Shown: positions 1 to 8,391 of the stretch, piece by piece | How the letters are laid out: every line of letters starts with the position of its first letter | Position numbering within the stretch: the stretch's first letter is position 1 | Assembly (NCBI GenBank): GCA_001515955.1 | Contig: LOES01000030.1 | Coordinates: 1-21,843, forward strand | Reading direction: 5' to 3' | DNA length: 21,843 bases | Source: Clostridia bacterium BRH_c25 | GTDB lineage: Bacteria > Bacillota_A > Clostridia > Lutisporales > Lutisporaceae | Translations under genes and position numbers: made by a program | The notes under the pieces: model-generated | Database searches by the model: none | Told to the model about the DNA's origin: nothing | What the model saw: the letters and a program-made list of their open reading frames with translations, nothing else

Positions 1-519
1 CAGGGAGTATTCCCGGCACAGCCGGTCGGAGGCTTGCCGCATGAGAGCGTAGGTGGCTTTATTGTCGTAATACCGCTTGCCATCCATGAAGGACACAGAA
101 TTTAATACAAAATGGTTATGAAGATGCTGCTTGTCAAGGTGGGTGGACACTACCACCTCAAAGCGGTCACCCCATAGCTCCTGCGCCAGCTTTACGCCGA
201 TGGCGTGGGCGGTCTCGGGATTGGCTTCTCCCGGTGCAAAGGCCTGGTAGCCGTGAAAAGCCAGAATACCTTCCGTTTTTTGAAATTGAAGTTTCGTCCG
301 ACCCATCTGCCCGCAGACGGTGACCGGGTCGCAGTTGATTCCCGTTACATAGAATTGCTTTTCAGTCTTGGTATTCTGCTGTGTATAATTCAGCACCTTC
401 TGCAAGCCTTGAAAATCAGGACTGGAAAAATCAAGGTTTTCTGTTTTGTTGGGATTGGTGGCATAATTTATCACCCGGTCAAGGCAGTCTGTCACATCCC
501 ATATCGCTGTGGTCGCCAT
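1..519 (-). CDS. Relaxase/mobilization nuclease, N-terminal part (cut by window edge)
   Basis: The first 173 codons of a relaxase, running off the left edge. Relaxases of this type nick one strand at oriT and lead it into the recipient cell. The translation opens MATTAIWDVTDCLDRVINY and contains the histidine-rich metal motif LDKQHLHNHFVLNSVSF (about residues 125-141), typical of PF03432 relaxases; this histidine cluster binds the divalent metal. A conserved F-H-G-Y-Q-A-F segment lies upstream of it. The ATG at 519 follows a GGAG ribosome site inside the end of mobC, so the two genes overlap by about 40 bases and are translated together. The frame is open to base 1. The size and C-terminal domains of the full protein cannot be seen. 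The type and its mobC partner match Tn1549-like clostridial ICEs. Confidence 0.93.
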   Translation of the reverse strand, partial: MATTAIWDVTDCLDRVINYATNPNKTENLDFSSPDFQGLQKVLNYTQQNTKTEKQFYVTGINCDPVTVCGQMGRTKLQFQKTEGILAFHGYQAFAPGEANPETAHAIGVKLAQELWGDRFEVVVSTHLDKQHLHNHFVLNSVSFMDGKRYYDNKATYALMRQASDRLCREYSL

Positions 520-850
520 TTTCACTTCTCCTTTCCGGCGCAGTAACCGCCGTCTGTATATCCAGCACAGCTTTTCTGAGCCAGTTGGCCTCATATTGGA
601 ACACCCTCCGGTCGATGTGCCCTGTGGCATTTGCTTTTGCTGCAATCTGGTTTAAATTGTTTCCAATAGCATGAAGCTCCTTCATCATTGCGTAGTAGTC
701 GGGTGGGGGAAGCTCTTTAGGCGCATATCCGTTGATGAGGGTGCGCAGATAGCTTTCCTGAGATAGGCCTGTCTTCTTTACTTGCTTTTTTAATCGCTGA
801 CATTCTTGTGCGTTCAATCGGAACGTTATTTTAATGCTTCTTTTAAGCAT
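479..850 (-). CDS. mobC: MobC-family relaxosome accessory protein
   Basis: A 123-aa basic protein. The N-terminus (MLKRSIKITFRLNAQECQRL, residues 1-20) has the ribbon-helix-helix layout of MobC proteins, followed by the MobC signature region around residues 55-85 (ELHAIGNNLNQIAAKAN). MobC proteins bind oriT and help the relaxase open and nick the DNA. The ATG at 850 has a GGAGGT site just upstream. The gene overlaps the relaxase start and lies directly downstream of the inverted-repeat cluster at 878-957, as expected for an oriT-mobC-relaxase module. Family assignment is firm; the exact DNA target is inferred. Confidence 0.92.
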   Translation of the reverse strand: MLKRSIKITFRLNAQECQRLKKQVKKTGLSQESYLRTLINGYAPKELPPPDYYAMMKELHAIGNNLNQIAAKANATGHIDRRVFQYEANWLRKAVLDIQTAVTAPERRSENGDHSDMGCDRLP

Positions 851-869
851 ATGGGACCTCCTATTCCGT

Positions 870-960
870 TAAGGGTTTCAGGGATTATCCCTGACAAGCG
901 AATAATGCTGGCATTATTCAGTGCTTGCTACAACACAAGACAATGGTCTTGTGTTGTGAG
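870..960. other. Candidate origin of transfer (oriT) with three inverted repeats
   Basis: Three perfect inverted repeats sit in a row directly upstream of mobC: TCAGGGAT/ATCCCTGA around one base (878-894), GAATAATGC/GCATTATTC around two bases (900-919), and ACAACACAAGAC/GTCTTGTGTTGT around AATG (930-957). Clusters of inverted repeats upstream of mobC-relaxase genes are the usual form of oriT in mobilizable and conjugative elements. The 372-base gap 851-1222 has no convincing gene; another weak dyad (GACAAA/TTTGTC) lies at 1121-1138. The nick site cannot be located from sequence alone, and one of the hairpins could instead act as an operator for mobC. Confidence 0.6.
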
Positions 961-1222
961 TGGGCAACGTTATTTTCAAATACAACCTGCCGAGAAGAAA
1001 AGACAAGAGGTTAATACTCCTGTCCTTAGTACTTATGCAACCGGTTCTGAGATAAAGAAAAAGACGCTGATTTCTCAACGCCTTAGCCAAGTAAAGTTCC
1101 CTTATGCTCATAATCTTACCGACAAACTGAAATTTGTCATGTTGCGGATTATTCCCATGATGTGCAATTGCAAGCAATATAGGATAGAATTTTTAGTATA
1201 TCTCTGCTATTTGAATACGAAA

Positions 1223-2098
1223 TTAGTTTTTTTGAAATAAAATGTGTTCTCTAAGATGGATAATATGGTGATGGTGCTCATAGTACAAATCTTGACCACA
1301 ACAATTTTTAAATTTTTTCCCACTCCCACATGGACATTTATCATTCCTTTCAACTATTTTAATATCCGGGCGTTGCCGCCTAGTCTTGTGAATTTCTATG
1401 GAAAATAGCTGAAATGCTGGGATTTGTTGCTCAAGAAATTCATTAAGTAATTGAAATTTCTCTTCCTTTGTTCGTGTATCGTCACTTAATTCCATCACAC
1501 ATCGTTTATCTAATGGATGACTAACCATTGCTACTGCCTGAAATTCTTTTATTTCTGTCACATTCTCAAGAGCAACTTCACCCCAGTAAAGATTCCCTTT
1601 AATATGTTGACAGTCAAGACTTTGAAAAGGTTTACCACAGATGCTACATTCTGATTTAGTAATGATCATTTCTGTGCTAGCAAAAACTTTATATGGATAT
1701 AAGCTTTCATAACCAGTTAATAAGTCTACGATTTGTGGGATTTCATACCTGTTCTCAATAATCGTATATTGACCTATCCAAAAAGCTAAGTCAAGACAAT
1801 CCTGAAGTATATTCCATGATTCCCTATATTCTTTTTCCATAAGCGATTTGTAGTAACTTGATAATTGGCAAAGTAATTTCATATATAGACTGACAACATA
1901 TTGAGCATTTGCAAGTTCCTCAATATTATTTTCAATAGCATAGTGCTTGATGCATTTAAAAAGAGGTTCTGATTCTTGAAATTCCCTGTTAGGCTCACTA
2001 AAATCTTTGCCTTGAAGTCGTAACTTTTTATGAAATAGCATATCGTTAATTTGGGCAACTTCTGGGATATCTGAATATCTAAAAAAGCATTTTAACAT
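1223..2098 (-). CDS. SEC-C motif protein of unknown function
   Basis: A 291-aa protein ending in a clear SEC-C zinc motif, CPCGSGKKFKNCC (residues 255-267), first known from SecA and common as a metal-binding tail on unrelated proteins. A second likely metal site is C151-x2-C154 with C163 and H165 close by. The N-terminal 140 residues look helical and match nothing I recognise. A run of four histidines (275-278) follows the SEC-C motif. The ATG at 2098 follows GAGGTG, nine bases after the end of the 163-aa membrane gene upstream, so the two almost certainly share a message. Its place in a defence island suggests a defence accessory role, but that is inference from position only. Confidence 0.7.
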   Translation of the reverse strand: MLKCFFRYSDIPEVAQINDMLFHKKLRLQGKDFSEPNREFQESEPLFKCIKHYAIENNIEELANAQYVVSLYMKLLCQLSSYYKSLMEKEYRESWNILQDCLDLAFWIGQYTIIENRYEIPQIVDLLTGYESLYPYKVFASTEMIITKSECSICGKPFQSLDCQHIKGNLYWGEVALENVTEIKEFQAVAMVSHPLDKRCVMELSDDTRTKEEKFQLLNEFLEQQIPAFQLFSIEIHKTRRQRPDIKIVERNDKCPCGSGKKFKNCCGQDLYYEHHHHIIHLREHILFQKN

Positions 2099-2107
2099 TT
2101 AGACACC

Positions 2108-2599
2108 TCATAGTTTATGTATATCAATCTTTTCAAAAGTTTCTTTAAATGCTCTTGCATCACCATCATAATGTAGCTCTTTTGTTTTTTTACCATCTCT
2201 GATAATAAAGCTTACTTTTACGGTGCAATCTTCTTTTTCTCGCCCCTTCATCCTTTCATAAATGTAATTTGCAACTAATCCTATAGTGGTCGGTAGTATA
2301 ATATCTGATGCAATCCAAATTATTGGCATCCATATGTCAAATGAATGCAAAGCACGTACTTCAATTTTGTCTTCATCCGCTAAGATATCAGTCTTAACAT
2401 CATTATTGATTGATCTACAATATTTAACGAAACTGACCGCCTCTTGTGCAAAATAGTACTTTGAATTTTCATATGGAGAAGGCAAGATAAGAATGTCCGT
2501 TCCATTTAGTTTGTCTTTTGTTACGTTTGAAATGGAATAGTCTGAAAAGTATTTTTCAAATGGATAGTCTGATGGGCTTAATGAAAAACCATGTGTCAT
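2108..2599 (-). CDS. Small protein with one or two membrane segments, unknown function
   Basis: A 163-aa protein. Residues 1-85 are soluble; residues about 88-113 are strongly hydrophobic (IWMPIIWIASDIILPTTIGL) and would span the membrane once or as a short hairpin; residues 120-163 form a small domain with beta-strand-like pattern (KVSFIIRDGKKTKELHYDGD). I do not recognise the family. The ATG at 2599 is preceded by GGGGGGA. It is the first gene of a pair with the SEC-C protein. A membrane protein paired with a soluble partner is a common layout among abortive-infection and toxin systems, so the pair could be one, but nothing in either sequence proves it. Confidence 0.6.
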   Translation of the reverse strand: MTHGFSLSPSDYPFEKYFSDYSISNVTKDKLNGTDILILPSPYENSKYYFAQEAVSFVKYCRSINNDVKTDILADEDKIEVRALHSFDIWMPIIWIASDIILPTTIGLVANYIYERMKGREKEDCTVKVSFIIRDGKKTKELHYDGDARAFKETFEKIDIHKL

Positions 2600-2782
2600 T
2601 TTTACATCCCCCCTTTGTTATTATGAAAATTTTTCGCTGGGATAAAATTGCGCATTATATAAATAATTAGGTATTACTTTCTTTTACACATTGTAAACAT
2701 AATACGAGGCTCCAACTCAAGTAAGAAACCCAACTAATAAGGGTATTGGGCAGTTGCAGCGTTATTCATAAACCCTTTATTC

Positions 2783-3616
2783 CTAAACATAAGCTAATCC
2801 ATAATGTTCTCCAACTTTTAACCTATCAAGTGTTTTTAGGTTTTCCCAAACTCGTTCTATATTTATAGGTTTGGTCTGTAACATATCGATAAACCGGCTA
2901 TAATCAACTAACTCATAGCTCTGTACAAGCCCTAAATCAATAGCTAACGAAGCTGTTTTTTTAGCATCTTTTGAAAACTTATCTGCTGTAGTAACAAAAA
3001 TACAGTTTTTTGACTGATGGAGAAGTGTTGCTCCAAGTAGTTCTCTCACATAAGCAACAGATTCTGTTTTTACCCTACTTTTTCTCCTCTTCACTTGTAC
3101 CATTATCGGATTATCATTATAAATTAGAATAATATCTACACCCCCATCTGATGATTTCCCAATAACTTTAGCATCACAATTATAAAATGAACGAAACACG
3201 GATGCTACGAGTTCTTCCATTTTTTTATCATGGATGTGTGTTATGTTCTCAGGATTTTTTTTAATATAGTCACTCAATATTTCGATTGGAACGCTATTAG
3301 CAGTTTCATCATATTTAGCCAGTATTCCTTCATGAATTACAGCATACCATGCTTTTGGGCCCCTATCTTGTTGCTCATTAATTTTGTGTTGCCACCAACC
3401 ATCTTGTTCACAATAAAAAATTGATTCCCACTGATTTACGCACTCATTGCTAAATATGTTTGAGTCGTAACGTTGAAAATAAAAATATTGTTTTAACTTA
3501 TCCCCACAAAATGGGCAATTTGTATTGAATACATCAATTAAATCGCGATTTTTTGTCACAAAACCTTGACCATAATGGGCATCAAAGCTCAAATACTGAG
3601 AATAGTCATAAATCAT
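2783..3616 (-). CDS. Mrr-type restriction endonuclease (PD-(D/E)XK)
   Basis: A 277-aa protein with an N-terminal zinc-ribbon-like region (C34-x2-C37, then C59 and C69) and a C-terminal Mrr_cat-type nuclease domain. The active-site pattern is visible: an acidic helix (KKMEELVASVFRSF, 131-144), GGVDI with D161, and VQVKRR with Q174-x-K176, the Q-x-K variant common in the Mrr family. Downstream FVTTADKFSKDA (207-218) is also typical. Mrr enzymes cut DNA, often modified DNA. The ATG at 3616 follows GGAGGA. The gene lies 161 bases downstream of the Gabija-like helicase gene and may be a separate module or an accessory to it; no methyltransferase is visible beside it, which favours a type IV or Mrr-like role. 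Confidence 0.82.
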   Translation of the reverse strand: MIYDYSQYLSFDAHYGQGFVTKNRDLIDVFNTNCPFCGDKLKQYFYFQRYDSNIFSNECVNQWESIFYCEQDGWWQHKINEQQDRGPKAWYAVIHEGILAKYDETANSVPIEILSDYIKKNPENITHIHDKKMEELVASVFRSFYNCDAKVIGKSSDGGVDIILIYNDNPIMVQVKRRKSRVKTESVAYVRELLGATLLHQSKNCIFVTTADKFSKDAKKTASLAIDLGLVQSYELVDYSRFIDMLQTKPINIERVWENLKTLDRLKVGEHYGLAYV

Positions 3617-3777
3617 TTATCCTCCTCCCAAGACACTGATATTCACTATATAAATCAACATTTTTCCGGGCTTTCCATTCATGCAATTAGTGGGTAACGG
3701 AGTGAACTCCTGGACTTGTCTCTATTTTAAACATTATGTGTAACTCCATTAATTATAGTTACTAGTATTTAGTAGCA

Positions 3778-5640
3778 TTATAAAACATCAATTTCGGCTT
3801 TTGTAAACCAGCCATTTAAAATTGCAGTGTTTTTAACGGCTTCTGTATCCTCTGTATAAGCTACAACTGCTAAGCTTTTTTCAGCTCTTGTACACGCAAC
3901 ATAGAAGAGTCTTGCCGTTCGCATAATTCCTGTATCCTTGCCTTCACGTTCGTTTTTTATGTCTGCATCAGTTTTGGACTTCGCACCAAAAAGTTTTTCA
4001 TAGCTAAACAAAAATCCTTTTGCTTCAACATCATCCATAATAACCATGACTCTGGGAAACTCTAGTCCCTTAACTCCTTGATGCGTAGCAAATTGAGTAT
4101 TGCCTGTTACATAGGCAGAATATCGTTCGAGTGCATCAAAAGGCACAGATAGTGCTTTTCGTAATGCTGTGACTTTTTTATCTTCGTCTTTATCTTCATC
4201 GAATAGAATATTATCTACACGATCATTGAGATTAAAAAGGCTATTCTTTTTAATGGTCTTTAATACATCGACGCAGGTAGGGATAGCTCCATCTTTCCAT
4301 AGAGTTAGCAAGTCCTCAACCGCATTTTCAGCCACTTGAAGCAACTTAGCTTGGTCTTCAGGACATTTCCGAAATGCTTTTTTGTCTAGAAGAGGAGAGT
4401 ACTGACGCACAATTTTCGAAACCTCGAAATCATTGTCATTTTTGTTTGCATTTACCAGCGGAGAGACCATATTAAACAAAAATGATAGCTCGGATATCGA
4501 TCCATCGCGCAAAGATGTATCAAAGGACTTTGATTCATTTAGCGGTAAATACAAGTTGGAAAACCCAAATCTACTGGCAGCCATGTGATGCTCCAGTATT
4601 AGGCTTTTATACTTGGATGCATCAAGCCAGTTATCATCGTTAGACTTCTTAGCCATAATTTGCGCTGCTCGGTGTTCTATCTCTTCCTTATCAGACGAAG
4701 TGTTGGCTATAAATAGACGCACCGTTCCCGTTTCGGCATCAGAGCGTGGCCGCTGCTGCTGTTTGTCAATAGTGTTTCGTATTGTATTAGCTAATTTCAC
4801 TATCCGCATAGCGCTGCGGTGATTCATTACCTTTTCTGGTTTTTCCCATTCATCAGGGATGCAACTTGCCAGATTATCTTTACCATCCATATATATTCTC
4901 TGCATTGTATCGCCAAACATGCCAATAATGAATCTGGTCTTGTATTTTTCATAAACAACAAGCAAGGCATCAACAAGTTCTTTTTTTGTATCCTGGCTCT
5001 CATCAATGAGTAGAATCGGATATTTATTAACTAAGATTTCCTGCATTGTTTCTTCAGTAGCTATAAACTCAGACCCCATTTTAACAACTTCGCTATGGTT
5101 TAGGGAGTCATAGCCCACGTTATCTCCATTGGGGTTGTAGGAAAACTTCTTTACGCTTTCAATTTTAGAAAGTCGAGTAGTTTTCTTATTAATTTCTTCT
5201 GCTCTTTTAGCGGCAGCGTCACCGCTCCGTCCTTTTGCTTGTTTTTCATTCAGCTCGGCAATATCGTTTTTAATGGACTCAATAACCCAAACTTTTATAT
5301 CGCTCTGAAAATTTTTAATCAATTCCCATAGAAAACTATGAATGGTTGACACCGCAAAAATAGGCTTGTAATGAAGTCTTTTAGATATTTCGTCACAAGC
5401 GGCATTTGTATAAGTTATAACTGCAACTTGTTTAGCGTGTGCGGAAAGCTTTACTCCCATATCTTTGTCTAAAAAAGAAAGAGCATTGATTAAACTGCGA
5501 GTTTTGCCAGCGCCTGCTCCAGCAAACATAAAAAAGCTCTTGGGATTATCTTCCGAGAAACACAGTTTTATTTCCTCGTCGACATGGTCATCTACGTGAT
5601 TGTCAGACAATTGCAACGAGGTACTTAAATCTTTCATCAT
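3778..5640 (-). CDS. gajB: Gabija-like UvrD/Rep-family helicase (GajB-like)
   Basis: A 620-aa superfamily 1A helicase. Visible motifs in order: Walker A GAGAGKT (41-47), motif Ia TYTNAACDEI (about 76-85), Walker B DESQD (213-217), motif III GDTMQRIY (243-250), motif IV NHRS (273-276), motif V HQGVKGLEF (520-528) and motif VI FYVACTRAE (579-587). It follows the OLD-family nuclease gene by only 3 bases, so the pair is one operon. OLD nuclease plus UvrD-like helicase is the definition of the Gabija anti-phage system, where the helicase partner helps the nuclease sense and destroy phage DNA. It is longer than the roughly 500-aa GajB of Bacillus cereus, with extra sequence between motifs Ia and II. 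The start could be either of two adjacent ATGs. Confidence 0.85.
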   Translation of the reverse strand: MMKDLSTSLQLSDNHVDDHVDEEIKLCFSEDNPKSFFMFAGAGAGKTRSLINALSFLDKDMGVKLSAHAKQVAVITYTNAACDEISKRLHYKPIFAVSTIHSFLWELIKNFQSDIKVWVIESIKNDIAELNEKQAKGRSGDAAAKRAEEINKKTTRLSKIESVKKFSYNPNGDNVGYDSLNHSEVVKMGSEFIATEETMQEILVNKYPILLIDESQDTKKELVDALLVVYEKYKTRFIIGMFGDTMQRIYMDGKDNLASCIPDEWEKPEKVMNHRSAMRIVKLANTIRNTIDKQQQRPRSDAETGTVRLFIANTSSDKEEIEHRAAQIMAKKSNDDNWLDASKYKSLILEHHMAASRFGFSNLYLPLNESKSFDTSLRDGSISELSFLFNMVSPLVNANKNDNDFEVSKIVRQYSPLLDKKAFRKCPEDQAKLLQVAENAVEDLLTLWKDGAIPTCVDVLKTIKKNSLFNLNDRVDNILFDEDKDEDKKVTALRKALSVPFDALERYSAYVTGNTQFATHQGVKGLEFPRVMVIMDDVEAKGFLFSYEKLFGAKSKTDADIKNEREGKDTGIMRTARLFYVACTRAEKSLAVVAYTEDTEAVKNTAILNGWFTKAEIDVL

Positions 5641-5643
5641 CTA

Positions 5644-7848
5644 TCACTCCTCTGGATGCAGCAGGGTTTGTAGCCATTCTAGTCCCTCTGCGATATATGT
5701 AGGGATTGCAAGTCGGCTTGGATCAACGGCATAAATTAAATCCAAAGCAAATTCAGCCTTTTGATCGGATTTTCCATCTCGAAGCGCACTATATATTCCC
5801 TTATGGAGTTGTTCAAATAATCTTGCAGCATTGATTTCACTATTTACTTTCTTAACAAGGCTCCCTACATCGCTTTCATCAAGGGTTTTAAATAGTTCAT
5901 AATTTGTATAAACCAAGCAGTCTTCAAATGTACTTGATAATGCTTCTCTCGGTGTCCCATCGAAAGCAATTGTTACTGGGGTCTGGTAGGCAATACGTAT
6001 AGAATATTTATGAGCCGTTTCATATGAAAATACTTTTTGTTCTGCTGGTAGATCAAGAAGCTTGTCCAAATTCTTTTCTTTAATCAACCAATCAGTTATA
6101 GCGTAATTTCCACTGAGTAGCCCTTTGTTTCGCTCAGGGCAAGCCGCCTTATGATGACCGTCTTGTTCCACAGAGTCCAAATCCGAAATAATAAGCGTCG
6201 GCAAACATAGTTTATTAATCAAGGGACTCAAACGATGCGAATGTCGACCGTTGATGCTAAGTATAGAGATATACCGCTGATGTAACTCAGGATACTGATT
6301 CCGAATAAAATGAGGCACTAACATGCTTTCAGCCGAGCCTTCAACTAATATGGTGGCATCAGCGAAGAACATGTCGCAATGAGTTGTTTGGAGATACCTC
6401 GTTACAAATTTACTGGTTTCATCCTCCTTACCGAATACATCAGATAGATTAATTACTTTTGCTGTCGCAATATCACAATCAACACATTCAGGAAGGCGCT
6501 TAAAATAACGCAAATCAGAAAAATCAGTTTCACGTGCAATATGGCTAGAATGTGTACTAATCACAAGCTGTGTGGCAAAATTCTCATCGTCCTTAAGAAA
6601 CTTATTATTACGTAACACGGAGTAGGCTTTCCGAATAAAGACCTGTTGCACCTGAATATGTAGATGCGCTTCCGGCTCTTCTACTAGAACCAGATGCAAT
6701 GGTTCAATTATATCGACCGAAGCATCTTGTTCTTGCCGGGCTTTTCCTACCTTCATCCAGCTGTCTCGGAAACTCATAAGATTAAAAACCATTGAAATAA
6801 GGTTTTGGTATCCCAAACCATTATATTTTTCCGGCAGTTTCAGTGTCTTGTTATTTTTGCTGAGAGCATACTGTACAGCAGAATCATGCTTCAATGTTTC
6901 ACTAGTACTAACTTTAGTTGTAATTGTAATTTTAGGATCAGTTACTCCGGGATAACCTAAGCCTTCCAACTCCTGAATTGCGGGGGCAAATTTCTCGGCT
7001 AAACTTTTATCAAAGACACCTTTCGCTTGCTCGGTAACTTCTAGTATTTCCAAATCCTTAGGGGTAGGGAGCTTCTCTGGATCTAAGTGTTTGTCGTAAT
7101 AGCTACGCATCTGGGTGGACAACTGTTTTCGTGACCTTTCACTGTCATCGGAAGAATCCGGGTCAGAAAAGCCACGCTGTGCATCAATCAAATCTATTCT
7201 AATAATTCCTTTTAAAGGATTATCAGTAAAGCACTCCATCCCATATGGAGTTGACTGTGGCGGTTCCATTTCTGAATGCTTTGGATCAAGCACATACGAC
7301 TTAATAGAGAAGTAAGTATTTAACTTTCTATCAAGGAAATCGCACAAATCCTTAGGGTATAAATGTATAGTGGATGTCCCCGCTCTGTTTCCAGCCACTT
7401 CGGTAGTACGTGCTGCAGAATATGCCTCTCGATATTCCGCAAATAACTTTGAAACATCTTTAGGCTGAAAAGCTAAGCGAATTCCGAGTTTTCCACCACG
7501 CCACTTCAGGGTAGGGATAATGCTGGCAACGTAATGAATCTCGCTACGCTCTACCTCTAACCAAACGTCCATCATTGGCAAAAGGGCTTCCCATTTCAAT
7601 AAATCCTCCGGTATTTTGCATTCATTGTCAACCCATTCCTCACCATTCGCGTTGATTAAGGTACGGTTGGATATGGTAAGATCGTTAAAAACAAAGCTTC
7701 GTCCTGCCAAAAATTTACCCAATGCATCCATAGCAGACGTTTTTCCACTGTTATTTGCACCAACAAACAGAGTTGTCTTTTTGCTAAAATCAATACGGCA
7801 CTGCCGCAACTTTCGAAAGTTCTGAATATATATAGACGAAATCCTCAT
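5644..7848 (-). CDS. gajA: Gabija-like OLD-family ATPase/TOPRIM endonuclease (GajA-like)
   Basis: A 734-aa OLD-family protein with an ABC/SMC-type ATPase split around a long middle region, then a TOPRIM nuclease domain. Visible motifs: Walker A GANNSGKT (30-37), a signature-like YNGLGYQN (342-349), Walker B EEPEAHLH (390-397), H-loop STHSSH (431-436), and the TOPRIM acidic residues in VEGSAE (502-507) and DLDS (556-559). GajA proteins nick or cut DNA and are released when phage activity drains nucleotides. The start chosen is the ATG at 7848, six bases after GGAGGT; an ATG at 7866 exists but would place the ribosome site inside the gene. At 734 aa it is larger than the about 580-aa prototype. 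The adjacent UvrD-like helicase fixes the Gabija-type call. Confidence 0.87.
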   Translation of the reverse strand: MRISSIYIQNFRKLRQCRIDFSKKTTLFVGANNSGKTSAMDALGKFLAGRSFVFNDLTISNRTLINANGEEWVDNECKIPEDLLKWEALLPMMDVWLEVERSEIHYVASIIPTLKWRGGKLGIRLAFQPKDVSKLFAEYREAYSAARTTEVAGNRAGTSTIHLYPKDLCDFLDRKLNTYFSIKSYVLDPKHSEMEPPQSTPYGMECFTDNPLKGIIRIDLIDAQRGFSDPDSSDDSERSRKQLSTQMRSYYDKHLDPEKLPTPKDLEILEVTEQAKGVFDKSLAEKFAPAIQELEGLGYPGVTDPKITITTKVSTSETLKHDSAVQYALSKNNKTLKLPEKYNGLGYQNLISMVFNLMSFRDSWMKVGKARQEQDASVDIIEPLHLVLVEEPEAHLHIQVQQVFIRKAYSVLRNNKFLKDDENFATQLVISTHSSHIARETDFSDLRYFKRLPECVDCDIATAKVINLSDVFGKEDETSKFVTRYLQTTHCDMFFADATILVEGSAESMLVPHFIRNQYPELHQRYISILSINGRHSHRLSPLINKLCLPTLIISDLDSVEQDGHHKAACPERNKGLLSGNYAITDWLIKEKNLDKLLDLPAEQKVFSYETAHKYSIRIAYQTPVTIAFDGTPREALSSTFEDCLVYTNYELFKTLDESDVGSLVKKVNSEINAARLFEQLHKGIYSALRDGKSDQKAEFALDLIYAVDPSRLAIPTYIAEGLEWLQTLLHPEE

Positions 7849-7920
7849 ATATACACCTCCACACAAGCTTAATTTCTATTTTTTAATAGTAAGGTTCCCT
7901 GCTGTTTATTGTTCTGTTAT

Positions 7921-8118
7921 TTATTCTTGTCTTTGCTTTTGTCCAAGCGCAGATGGAGGTGGCGATTTTAGTTTTACATACCAAATACAACCGCCATTCC
8001 AATGTATCAACTCGCTTCCACAGAACTCACATTCAATTAAATCCTTGTTCCTTTGAGAGATTGAATACTCAGTTAACTCGTAGGTTGCGCCACATTTGCA
8101 ACGATGTCTTTTGCTTGT
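7921..8118 (-). pseudogene. Zinc-ribbon small protein reading frame without a start codon
   Basis: This open stretch of 66 codons on the minus strand encodes a small zinc-ribbon-like protein with the pattern CKCGATYELTEYS, then CEFCGSELIHWNGG, and ends QKQRQE before TAA. A CxC plus CxxC pair around a short insert is typical of small zinc ribbons. No ATG, GTG or TTG is in frame: the only nearby start, ATG at 8122, is in another frame and stops after 17 codons. The simplest reading is a frameshift or point loss near the 5' end, leaving a remnant; a sequencing error would give the same picture. It lies 72 bases upstream of gajA and may once have been in its operon. Confidence 0.55.
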
Positions 8119-8241
8119 TCATTTGTAAAGACCCCTCAAAACTACAGTAAAACTCAGTATAGAGCAATAATTAACAGTTCGCCGCTTGCCATATTGCCGT
8201 AAAACAATAGAGTGCCTAGCTTTAAATGTGATGAACAATTC

Positions 8242-8391
8242 ATGAATGGCAAAAATCTAAAAAGGCTCCGCTTTCGGATGAACTTGACACAGAAGGATTT
8301 CGCCGAACTTCTCGGTATCCCATTGCCTTAAATTTCCGCTTATGAAAACGGATGCAATCAACTAACTTTAGATGTGTTGATTACTCTTGCC
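8242..8391 (+). pseudogene. Xre/Cro-type HTH repressor remnant with internal stop
   Basis: The only plus-strand coding signal in the window that I believe. From the ATG at 8242 the frame reads MNGKNLKRLRFRMNLTQKDF then AELLGIPLP, a TAA stop at 8329-8331, and after it continues ISAYENGCNQLTLDVLITLA. This is the classic Xre helix-turn-helix pattern (NLTQ-FAELLGI-P-ISAYENG-N-P-LD-L--LA), with a stop where family members have a glutamine-proline-serine type turn. The recognisable part ends around 8391, exactly where the radical SAM gene's stop lies on the other strand. The gene is broken, and the junction probably marks an old recombination point. Confidence 0.7.

Noticed and set aside
914..1177. 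87-codon minus-strand frame upstream of mobC
   Set aside because: It lies across the inverted-repeat cluster, has no convincing ribosome site and its translation shows no domain pattern; the repeats explain the region better.
806..1240. 144-codon plus-strand frame over the mobC start and oriT region
   Set aside because: It is antisense to mobC and runs through the hairpins; the composition is not protein-like.
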